This document shows, in pieces, positions 18,395-24,830 of a stretch of 64,000 nt of DNA (the stretch's first letter is position 1; every line of letters starts with the position of its first letter). The notes under the pieces were generated by a model. It was given only the letters and a program-made list of their open reading frames with translations. It was not told the DNA's origin and made no database searches. The translations under genes were made by a program, and so were the position numbers. The stretch spans positions 62,001 to 126,000 of the forward strand of contig NZ_NPKN01000001.1 of assembly GCF_008329435.1 (NCBI RefSeq), given 5' to 3'. The DNA is from Rhodanobacter sp. T12-5 (GTDB lineage Bacteria > Pseudomonadota > Gammaproteobacteria > Xanthomonadales > Rhodanobacteraceae).

Positions 18395-20728
18395 ATGCAT
18401 TCGATGATCGGCAAATCGCGCCTGTTCGGCGCGGTGGTGATGGGACTGCTGTGCGGCGGCGTCGCGCAGGGCCGCGCGCTGAGCACAGGCGACTATGCGC
18501 AGGCGGAGCGCTTCATGAGTTACAACACGGTGCCGCTGGTCGATCACGCGGTGACGAAGGTCGACTGGCTGGATGACGGCCATTTCTGGTACGTCGACCA
18601 CGACGCCGGCGGCGATCACTTCGTGCAGATGGATACGGCCAGCGGCAAAATCACGCCGCTGTTCGATCAGGTCAAGCTCGCCGCGGCGCTGGGCAAGGCC
18701 AGCGGCAAGCCGGTGGATGCGAAGACATTGCCGGTGACCGGCTACGCGGCGAAGCCGGACGGCCGCATCGATGTCACGCTGCACGGCAAACATTATCTGT
18801 GCGACCTCGCTGCCGCCGAGGCGAGCTGCGTCGACCGGGCCACGGTGGTGAAGACCGGCAAGGAGCCGGGCGCGCTGTCGCCGGACAAGAAGAGCGAGGC
18901 GTTCATCCGCGACTGGAACCTGTGGCTGCGCGACGTCGCCAGCGGCAAGGAGATCCAGCTCACCACCGATGGAGTGGAGAATTTCGGCTACGCCACCGAC
19001 AACGCCGGCTGGAAGCACACCGACAAGGCCATCGTGGAGTGGTCGCCGGATTCGAAGCGGATCGCCACGTTCCAGCAGGACCAGCGCAAGACCGGCGAGA
19101 TGTACCTGATCAAGACCAGGGTCGGTCATCCGGAACTGGAGAAGTGGAAGTACCCGCTGGTCGGCGACAAGGACGTGACGATGATCGAGCGCGTCATCAT
19201 CGACGTACCCACGCACAAGGTCGTGCGCCTGCAGATGCCGCCGGACCAGCACCGCTCCAGCCTGTGCGACGACGTCAGCTGCGGCCCCGACGGCGGCTGG
19301 GACGACGTGAAGTGGGCAGCCGACGGCAAGACCCTGGCCTTCGTCTCCACCTCGCGCGATCACAAGCATGAATGGTTTCGCATCGCCGACGCGGCCACCG
19401 GCAAGGTGCGCACGGTGTTCGAGGAATCGGTGCCGACGTATTACGAGAGCGGCAACGGCGCGGTCAACTGGCGCTACCTGCCCGAGACCCATGAAGCGAT
19501 CTGGTTCAGCGAGCGCAACAACTGGGGCAACCTGTACCTGTACGACCTCACCACCGGCAAGCTCAAGCACGCGATCACCACCGGCGAGGGCAACGTCACC
19601 GAGGTGATGAAGGTCGATCCGAAGACGCGCACCGTGTGGTTCCGCGGCGTCGGCCGCACGGCGGGCGTGAACCCGTACTACCAGCAGTTCTTCAGGGTCG
19701 GCCTCGATGGCGGCAAGCCGGTGCTGCTGACGCCGGAAGCGGCCGACCACACGGTGACGCTGTCGCCGAATGGACGTCTGTTTGTCGACGCCTGGTCCAC
19801 CCCGACCGTGCCGCCGGTCACCGTGCTGCGCGGCGCGAACGATGGCCGCAAGCTGGCGAACGTGGCCGCTGCCGACATCTCGCGCCTGAAGGCCGCCGGC
19901 TGGGTGCCGCCGATCCCGTTCACGGTGAAGGCGCGCGACGGCAAGACCGACCTGTACGGCATGATGTTCAAGCCGACGAACTTCGACCCGTCGAAGAAAT
20001 ACCCGATCATCGACTACATCTATCCGGGCCCGCAGACCGGTTCGGTGCGTGGCCGCAGCTTCTCGTCCGCGCGCGTCGACCACCAGTCGATGGCCGAGCT
20101 GGGTTTCATCGTGGTGGCGATCGACGGCATGGGTACGCCGTGGCGCTCCAAGGCGTTCCACGACGCCTACTTCCAGCACGTCGAGGACAACACGCTGCCC
20201 GACCAGGTGGCCGGCCTGAAAGAACTCGGCAAACGCTATCCGTGGATCGACCTTGGCCGCGTCGGCATCTGGGGCCATTCCGGCGGCGGCAACGCCAGCG
20301 CCGGCGCGATGTTCCACTACCCCGACTTCTTCAAGGTCGGCTGGGCCGAAAGCGGCAACCACGACAACCGCAACTACGAGGACGACTGGGCCGAGAAGTG
20401 GCAGGGCCTGCTGGTGACGAACAAGGGCGGCCAGACCAACTACGACGCCCAGGCCAACCAGAGCTTCGCGAAGAACCTCAAGGGCCACCTGATGCTGACC
20501 TACGGCACGCTGGACGACAACGTGCCGCCGTCCAATACGCTGCTGGTGGTCGAGGCGTTGATCAAGGCCAACCGCGATTTCGACATGATCGCGATCCCCA
20601 ACGTGCACCACGGCTACGCCGACGCCACGCCGTACATCACCCGCCGCCGCTGGGATTACTTCGTGCAGTACCTGGCCGGCAATACGCCACCGGAGGAATA
20701 CAGGCTGAAGGCGTGGCCCTGGCGTTGA
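18395..20728 (+). CDS. S9 family peptidase, dipeptidyl peptidase IV type
   Basis: A 777-residue serine peptidase of the prolyl oligopeptidase family, DPP4 branch. A signal peptide (GAVVMGLLCGGVAQG) precedes an eight-bladed beta-propeller domain (about residues 40-510). The alpha/beta-hydrolase domain carries the nucleophile Ser629 in GHSGGG, Asp707/708 in GTLDDN and His739 in NVHHGY. It should release N-terminal Xaa-Pro dipeptides in the periplasm. GGGGAGA lies correctly before the ATG. It stands alone, convergent with the BlaR1-like gene across a GC-rich hairpin. Confidence 0.93.
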   Translation: MHSMIGKSRLFGAVVMGLLCGGVAQGRALSTGDYAQAERFMSYNTVPLVDHAVTKVDWLDDGHFWYVDHDAGGDHFVQMDTASGKITPLFDQVKLAAALGKASGKPVDAKTLPVTGYAAKPDGRIDVTLHGKHYLCDLAAAEASCVDRATVVKTGKEPGALSPDKKSEAFIRDWNLWLRDVASGKEIQLTTDGVENFGYATDNAGWKHTDKAIVEWSPDSKRIATFQQDQRKTGEMYLIKTRVGHPELEKWKYPLVGDKDVTMIERVIIDVPTHKVVRLQMPPDQHRSSLCDDVSCGPDGGWDDVKWAADGKTLAFVSTSRDHKHEWFRIADAATGKVRTVFEESVPTYYESGNGAVNWRYLPETHEAIWFSERNNWGNLYLYDLTTGKLKHAITTGEGNVTEVMKVDPKTRTVWFRGVGRTAGVNPYYQQFFRVGLDGGKPVLLTPEAADHTVTLSPNGRLFVDAWSTPTVPPVTVLRGANDGRKLANVAAADISRLKAAGWVPPIPFTVKARDGKTDLYGMMFKPTNFDPSKKYPIIDYIYPGPQTGSVRGRSFSSARVDHQSMAELGFIVVAIDGMGTPWRSKAFHDAYFQHVEDNTLPDQVAGLKELGKRYPWIDLGRVGIWGHSGGGNASAGAMFHYPDFFKVGWAESGNHDNRNYEDDWAEKWQGLLVTNKGGQTNYDAQANQSFAKNLKGHLMLTYGTLDDNVPPSNTLLVVEALIKANRDFDMIAIPNVHHGYADATPYITRRRWDYFVQYLAGNTPPEEYRLKAWPWR

Positions 20729-20767
20729 GTCGCCGCTCGCGCCCGGGAGCGTGAGCAGCCGGCGCTT

Positions 20768-20796
20768 CACCCTCCCGTTGTCCTGCCGGGAGGGTG
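20768..20796. terminator. GC-rich hairpin between convergent genes
   Basis: CACCCTCCCG (20768-20777) and CGGGAGGGTG (20787-20796) form a perfect 10-bp stem with a 9-base loop. It sits just after the dipeptidyl peptidase gene and before the convergent blaR1-like gene. No T-run follows on either side, so it may be a repeat or a 3'-end stabiliser instead. A similar CCCTCCCC/GGGGAGGG hairpin occurs at 55722. Confidence 0.5.
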
Positions 20797-20914
20797 GGGC
20801 GCCATCTGCGTGTTGCCCCGGTCGCGGGGTTCGCTCGGAAGCTTGTGTAGAAAACCATTTCCCGTGGCTTTCTTCTCGCCGCGGCCGGGCTTCGAGGTTG
20901 AAAAACTCAATCTC

Positions 20915-22744
20915 TCAGCGCAGGTTCGTCGGCTTCGCGACACCCTTGGCCAGCGCTTCGTCGATCAAGGCCCCGATCTGCCGGTTGGCTTCATCGGCGG
21001 CCTGTTCCTGCCGCTTGCCCAGCGCATCCTGTTTTGCGCCGAGCGCATCCTGCTGCTTGCCCAACGCGTCCTGCTGCCGCGCCAGTTCGTCCTGCTGCCG
21101 AGCGAGTTCGTCCTGGCTGGCTTGCAGGCGGCTTTGCATGGCCTCGACTTCGGCCCGGCGCTTGTCGTTGTGTGGATCCATGGCCAGCGCCGCCTGCGCG
21201 CCTGCCAGCCTGGCCTGTTCGGTGGCGAGCTGCCCCTGACGCATGCCCAGCGAACCTTGTCGTGCGCCAAGCCCGCCTTGCTCGCCGCCGAGGCGTCCCT
21301 GTTCGCCACCCAGCTCGCCCTGCTGTCTTCCCAGCTCGCTCACGGGTGCATAGATGGCCTTGGCACGCTGGATGTAGGCGCTGTCGCGGACCACGTAGGA
21401 CTTGTTGCCGCGACGGAACCACAGGATGGGTTCGTTCCCCTTGCGCAGCCGGTTCAACGCGTCGACATCGGCATCCGAACCGTTGACGGCGATCGAATCG
21501 CCATCGAGCAACGCGAAACCGTAGGCGGCATCGGACGAGGTATCGATGCTGACGTGGTGTGCCGAAAAGCCGTGCATGCGAGGCGGTGGGGGCGGCGGAG
21601 GCGGAAGCGGCAAGGGTGCGGTCGGCGGCAGAGGTGGTGGGGCTGGCGGCGCGGGCGGAGCTGGCGGTGTCGGTGTTGTTGTGGACACCGTTGTCGGCGT
21701 GCTCCGTGGCGCGCTCGCGGTGACGCGATAGGGCAATACGCCGGCCAGCACGACCAGCACGATCAGCGGCCAGGCGCGGGCGCGGCTGCGCGCTGGATTC
21801 TCGGACTGTTGCAGCATGATCAGTCGCCTCTTGAGGTTATGGAACGATGGCGAAGCTCCGGCCAGGCCGGAATGCATCGGATGGGCGATGCCCAGGCGCA
21901 GCAGCAGATGGCCGTAGGCCTGCGGCATCGTGCCGGTCTGCTGCAGCACCTGCGCATCGCAGGCAGCCTCGCGGCTCAGCGCGTACTCGCGCACCGCCCA
22001 CGCCACCAGTGGATGAAAGAAGAACAGGCGCTGTGCGACGGCCGGTATCCAGCCCAGCCACAGGTCGCCGCGACGCAGGTGCGCCAGTTCGTGGGCCATC
22101 GCCATCGCCGACTCGGGCAGGGTCAGCCGCTGATCGGCCGGCAGCAGCACGGTCGTTCGCCACAGGCCGGTGACCTGGGGCGAACGGATCGCGGCGGACA
22201 TTCGCAGCTGCGGCTCGCGGCGCAAACCCAGTTTTTGCGCCTGCTCCGCGCACACGGCGCGCAATGCGTCATCGGTCGACGGATGCGAGTTGCGCAGCAC
22301 ACGGCGCGACGCGCGCCACTGTTTGCCTGCGATGAGCAGTTGCATGAGCACGGCGGCCAGCCACAGCGAAACCAGGATCGGCCGCCAGTGCGCGTGCCAC
22401 GCGGCTGGCGTCGGCCGGGGCGTTTCGGCCACCGCGCGAGCCATCGGTACGCCAGCCGTGATGGCCGCGGCCGGCATGATGGCGTGATCGTGTACAACGG
22501 CCGCGATCGGCGGTGGCGTTGCCAGCACGCGCAGTTGCAGTGGCGAGCTCCAGCACAGCCCGAGGATCAGCTGCAGGCCGACCAGCCACCACAGCGTGCA
22601 GCGCAGTGCGGCCGGCAGTTGCGGAATCAGGCGGCCGACCAGCCAGATCGCACCGATCAGCAGCACGGCCTGGGCCGACGTCCAGGCCAGCCGGATCAGC
22701 AGGGTATCGAGCAGGGTATCGAGCAGGAAGTTCAGCGATTCCAT
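20915..22744 (-). CDS. BlaR1/MecR1-like M56 membrane metallopeptidase with heptad-repeat C-terminus
   Basis: A 609-residue M56 peptidase. Transmembrane helices at about 18-40, 48-66, 122-142 and 325-342 surround the zinc site HELAH (218-222); Glu259 in SREAACD is the likely third ligand. In BlaR1 the part outside the membrane is a penicillin-binding domain. Here it is a proline-rich linker (359-388), a short beta-like domain (390-465) and two blocks of seven-residue repeats: LGxxQGx (471-519) and xLxxxQD (546-580). The ATG lies one base after the blaI stop. By family analogy it would cleave the BlaI repressor on a signal, but the signal cannot be beta-lactam binding through the usual domain. 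Confidence 0.88.
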   Translation of the reverse strand: MESLNFLLDTLLDTLLIRLAWTSAQAVLLIGAIWLVGRLIPQLPAALRCTLWWLVGLQLILGLCWSSPLQLRVLATPPPIAAVVHDHAIMPAAAITAGVPMARAVAETPRPTPAAWHAHWRPILVSLWLAAVLMQLLIAGKQWRASRRVLRNSHPSTDDALRAVCAEQAQKLGLRREPQLRMSAAIRSPQVTGLWRTTVLLPADQRLTLPESAMAMAHELAHLRRGDLWLGWIPAVAQRLFFFHPLVAWAVREYALSREAACDAQVLQQTGTMPQAYGHLLLRLGIAHPMHSGLAGASPSFHNLKRRLIMLQQSENPARSRARAWPLIVLVVLAGVLPYRVTASAPRSTPTTVSTTTPTPPAPPAPPAPPPLPPTAPLPLPPPPPPPPRMHGFSAHHVSIDTSSDAAYGFALLDGDSIAVNGSDADVDALNRLRKGNEPILWFRRGNKSYVVRDSAYIQRAKAIYAPVSELGRQQGELGGEQGRLGGEQGGLGARQGSLGMRQGQLATEQARLAGAQAALAMDPHNDKRRAEVEAMQSRLQASQDELARQQDELARQQDALGKQQDALGAKQDALGKRQEQAADEANRQIGALIDEALAKGVAKPTNLR

Positions 22745-22745
22745 C

Positions 22746-23132
22746 TCACGACTCCTTGCGCCGGGACTGCAACTGCGCGACCAGCGCTTCGAGTTCAGCC
22801 AGCTCCGTCTCGCTGACCTCGGCACGCTCCGACATCCACGCGACGAACGGCGAGACCGAACCACTAAGTGTCTTCTCGACGAAGCTGCCTACCGCGCTGC
22901 GCATGGCCTCTTTCGGTCCGGTCGCGGTGCTGTAGCGGAACATGCCACGCAGCTGGCGGCGTTTCAGGTAGCCCTTGCCACGCAGGCGCTCCATCATGGT
23001 CAGCACGGTCGAGCGGGCAAGCCCGCGCGGCTCGCCGAAGCCGCTGGCGACTTCGCCGACGGAGGCGCCGCCGTTCTCGGACAGGTAGTGCAGGAGCGCA
23101 AGCTCCTGATCGCCGATGGAGGGTTTGGACAT
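22746..23132 (-). CDS. BlaI/MecI/CopY family transcriptional repressor
   Basis: A 128-residue repressor with the family's winged helix at residues 3-70 (IGDQELALLHYLSENGGASV, LARSTVLTMMERLRGKGYL, RRQLRGMFRYS), and a C-terminal dimer region (SGSVSPFVAWMSERAEVSETELAEL). Two excellent BlaI-type operators lie directly upstream, at 23149-23164 and 23175-23194, so it is probably autoregulated. The M56 peptidase gene follows after one base, forming a two-gene sensor-repressor operon. No beta-lactamase gene is adjacent, so the regulon is unknown. Confidence 0.93.
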   Translation of the reverse strand: MSKPSIGDQELALLHYLSENGGASVGEVASGFGEPRGLARSTVLTMMERLRGKGYLKRRQLRGMFRYSTATGPKEAMRSAVGSFVEKTLSGSVSPFVAWMSERAEVSETELAELEALVAQLQSRRKES

Positions 23133-23148
23133 GGCCGGAGCACTTCAT

Positions 23149-23164
23149 GACTACAGGTGTAGTC
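23149..23164. promoter_or_regulatory. BlaI-type operator 1
   Basis: GACTACAGGTGTAGTC, a dyad with the TACA/TGTA half-sites known for BlaI/MecI repressors. It lies 16 bases before the blaI start, just downstream of the likely -10 element (TACGGT, minus strand), where bound repressor would block transcription. Confidence 0.85.
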
Positions 23165-23174
23165 ACCGTACGCC

Positions 23175-23194
23175 TTGACTACAGCTGTAGTCAA
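23175..23194. promoter_or_regulatory. BlaI-type operator 2, perfect 20-bp palindrome, with -35 element
   Basis: TTGACTACAGCTGTAGTCAA is fully self-complementary and contains the same half-sites as operator 1, 28 bases away centre to centre. Read on the minus strand, TTGACT at its edge makes a good -35 box, with TACGGT 18 bases further as a possible -10. Repressor binding would hide the -35 box. Confidence 0.87.
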
Positions 23195-23340
23195 TAGGTC
23201 CTCGGTAACCCCGTCACTGCAACCTGGTCAGGGATGAAAGAGCCGGCGCCGCGAGGGCGCCATGCCCGGACGAGTGGTGCACTTGCACGGTGGCCATGAG
23301 CTGCACGCGACCAGGCCGTCAGGAACGGGCCGCGACTCCT

Positions 23341-24384
23341 TCAAAACGCCATGTCGAACGCCACCTCGCCCTGCACGCCGACCTGGTAGGCCGAGACGCG
23401 CCGTTCGAAGAAGTTGGCCAGTTCCTGCACGTCCTGCAGGTCCATGAAGTCGAACGGGTTCTTCGCGCCGTACTTCTTCGGCATGTCGAGCTGGGCGAAG
23501 CGCTGGTCGGCGCAGTATTCGAGGTACTGGCGCATGTCCTTCACCGACATGCCGGCCACGCCGCCGGACAGCACGTCTTCGGCGAACTGGGTCTCGCAGG
23601 CGATCGCGTCCTCCATCATCTGCTCGACCTGCGCGCGCATGGCATCGTCGAACAGCTCCGGTTCCTGTTCGCGCACGGTGCGCACCACCTCGAACGCGAA
23701 CGCCATGTGCCCGCTCTCGTCGCGGAACACCCAGTTGGTGCCGGCGGCCAGGCCGTGCAGCAGGCCGCGCGATCGCAGGTAGTAGACGTAGGCGAACGCG
23801 GCGTAGAAGAACAGCCCCTCGATGCACGCGGCGAAGCAGATCAGGTTGAGCAGGAACTGGCGGCGATGCTCGCGCGTTTCCAGCCGGCGAAGATCCTGGA
23901 TCGAATCGATCCACTTGAAGCAGAACGCGCCTTTCTGACGGATCGACGGGATCGTCTCGATTGCGGCGAACGCGCCGTTGCGCTCGGCCGGATCGGGGAT
24001 GTAGGTGTCCAGCAGCGTGAGGTAGAACTGCACGTGCAGCGCTTCCTCGTACAGCTGGCGCGACAGGTACATGCGCGCCTCCGGCGCGTTGATGTGCTGG
24101 TAAAGATTCAACACCAGGTTGTTCGACACGATGGTGTCGCCGGTGGCGAAGAACGCCACCAGCCGCTGGATCAGGTGGCGGTCGGCGGCGGACATCTTGT
24201 TGTCGAGGTCGTTGGTGTCCATCGAGAAATCCACCTCCTCGACGGTCCAGGTGTTCTTGATCGCGTTGCGGTACATCTCGTAGAAGCCGGGGTAGCGCAT
24301 CGGACGCAGGGTGAGTTCGAAACCGGGGTCGAGGAGTGAAGGAGTGAGTGAAGAGGAGTGAGAAACGAGAGATGATGCGCTCAT
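23341..24384 (-). CDS. nrdB: class Ia ribonucleoside-diphosphate reductase beta subunit NrdB
   Basis: A 347-residue radical-generating subunit of ribonucleotide reductase. Metal ligands are visible at D83 (ATGDTI), E114 and H117 (EEALH), E in CIEGLFFY, and E and H in RDESGHMAFAFE. The radical tyrosine is Y121, four residues after H117 as in E. coli NrdB. The family similarity starts at LLDPGFELTLRP (residue 17). The first 18 residues (MSASSLVSHSSSLTPSLL) are Ser-rich and are encoded by one arm of the inverted repeat of the element inserted between nrdA and nrdB. Only a distant AGGA precedes the ATG. It is transcribed after nrdA on the same strand. Confidence 0.95.
   Translation of the reverse strand: MSASSLVSHSSSLTPSLLDPGFELTLRPMRYPGFYEMYRNAIKNTWTVEEVDFSMDTNDLDNKMSAADRHLIQRLVAFFATGDTIVSNNLVLNLYQHINAPEARMYLSRQLYEEALHVQFYLTLLDTYIPDPAERNGAFAAIETIPSIRQKGAFCFKWIDSIQDLRRLETREHRRQFLLNLICFAACIEGLFFYAAFAYVYYLRSRGLLHGLAAGTNWVFRDESGHMAFAFEVVRTVREQEPELFDDAMRAQVEQMMEDAIACETQFAEDVLSGGVAGMSVKDMRQYLEYCADQRFAQLDMPKKYGAKNPFDFMDLQDVQELANFFERRVSAYQVGVQGEVAFDMAF
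24340..24372 (+). repeat. left arm of the 33-bp imperfect inverted repeat
   Basis: It begins AGGAGTGAGTGAAGAGGAGT and ends GAGAAACGAGAGA. It differs from the complement of the right arm at two positions only (A/G in GTGAAGAG, C/T in AAACGAG). Read on the minus strand it codes for NrdB residues 5-15. Confidence 0.85.
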
Positions 24385-24398
24385 GACAGGGAGGTCCT

Positions 24399-24752
24399 AT
24401 GTATTATCGAGAAGCGGTGGTGTGGAACCGGGCAATGGAAATGGCGCGGGAGATCTATCGGTTGACGGCCCTGCTCCCGCGGGAAGAGGTGTATGGGATG
24501 CGAAGCCAGCTCACGCGGGCTGCGGTTTCCGTACCAAGCAACATTGCCGAGGGCTGGACGCGAGAGTCGAAACGGGAGAAGTCCCAGTTCCTTGCCATTG
24601 CCCAAGGCTCCGTCGCCGAGCTGGAAACGCAAGTCACCTTGTGCGAACAGCTCGGCTGGTTTCCCGAAAGTGAAACGGAGGCTGTCCGCTCCGCCCTCGA
24701 TCAGGTCAGTCGCATGTGTACCGTCATGCGCCGCAGGGCGAGAAACGGGTGA
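24399..24752 (+). CDS. four-helix-bundle protein, S23 / 23S rRNA intervening-sequence protein family
   Basis: A 117-residue helical protein of the S23/IVP family. The family hallmark is clear: LTRAAVSVPSNIAEGWTRES at residues 39-58, preceded by REAVVWNRAMEMAREIY and followed by FLAIAQGSVAELETQ and an amphipathic last helix ending in RRRARNG. A strong ribosome site, AGGGAGGT, lies just before the ATG. The gene is antisense to the nrdAB transcript and fills the loop of the inverted repeat. Homologues lie inside rRNA intervening sequences, and the fold is related to the Avd accessory proteins of diversity-generating retroelements, but the molecular function is unknown. No reverse transcriptase is nearby. 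Confidence 0.92.
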   Translation: MYYREAVVWNRAMEMAREIYRLTALLPREEVYGMRSQLTRAAVSVPSNIAEGWTRESKREKSQFLAIAQGSVAELETQVTLCEQLGWFPESETEAVRSALDQVSRMCTVMRRRARNG

Positions 24753-24776
24753 TGAGAAGTGACGGAAGAGAGGTAA

Positions 24777-24790
24777 AGCGGATTGCCGCT
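24777..24790 (+). other. small hairpin after the S23-family gene
   Basis: AGCGG (24777-24781) and CCGCT (24786-24790) form a 5-bp stem with the loop ATTG. It lies 25 bases after the stop of the S23-family gene, inside the right arm of the element. The pyrimidine-rich right arm follows, so it could end transcription of that gene, but the stem is short. Confidence 0.35.
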
Positions 24791-24794
24791 GCCT

Positions 24795-24827
24795 TCTCTC
24801 ATTTCTCACTCCTCTCCACTCACTCCT
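24795..24827 (-). repeat. right arm of the 33-bp imperfect inverted repeat
   Basis: The complement of the left arm at 31 of 33 positions; it reads TCTCTCATTTCTCACTCC at its start on the plus strand. It ends three bases before the stop codon of nrdA, so nrdA itself is not altered by the element. Confidence 0.85.
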
Positions 24828-24830
24828 CAT

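Larger units (their letters stand above)
24331..24830. mobile_element. putative inverted-repeat element carrying an S23/IVP-family gene, between nrdA and nrdB
   Basis: A 500-base unit lies between the nrdA stop codon (TAA, complement of 24831-24833) and nrdB family sequence. It is bounded by an imperfect inverted repeat, 24340-24372 and 24795-24827, matching at 31 of 33 positions. Its arms are purine/pyrimidine-biased (AGGAGTGAGT..., then GAGGAGTGAGAAAYGAGAGA). The unit holds one gene in the opposite direction to nrdAB, encoding a four-helix-bundle protein of the family found in 23S rRNA intervening sequences. No transposase is present. No target-site duplication could be recognised. The mobile nature is an inference from the boundaries and from the disrupted operon. 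Confidence 0.6.

Noticed and set aside
24397..24401. NrdB starting at the downstream methionine (24300)
   Set aside because: Family similarity already begins at LLDPGFELTLRP, upstream of that methionine, so the longer start at 24384 is preferred, though its ribosome site is weak.
24399..24752. The four-helix-bundle gene as the Avd part of a diversity-generating retroelement
   Set aside because: No reverse transcriptase, template repeat or variable repeat is present nearby; the context is an inverted-repeat unit between nrdA and nrdB.
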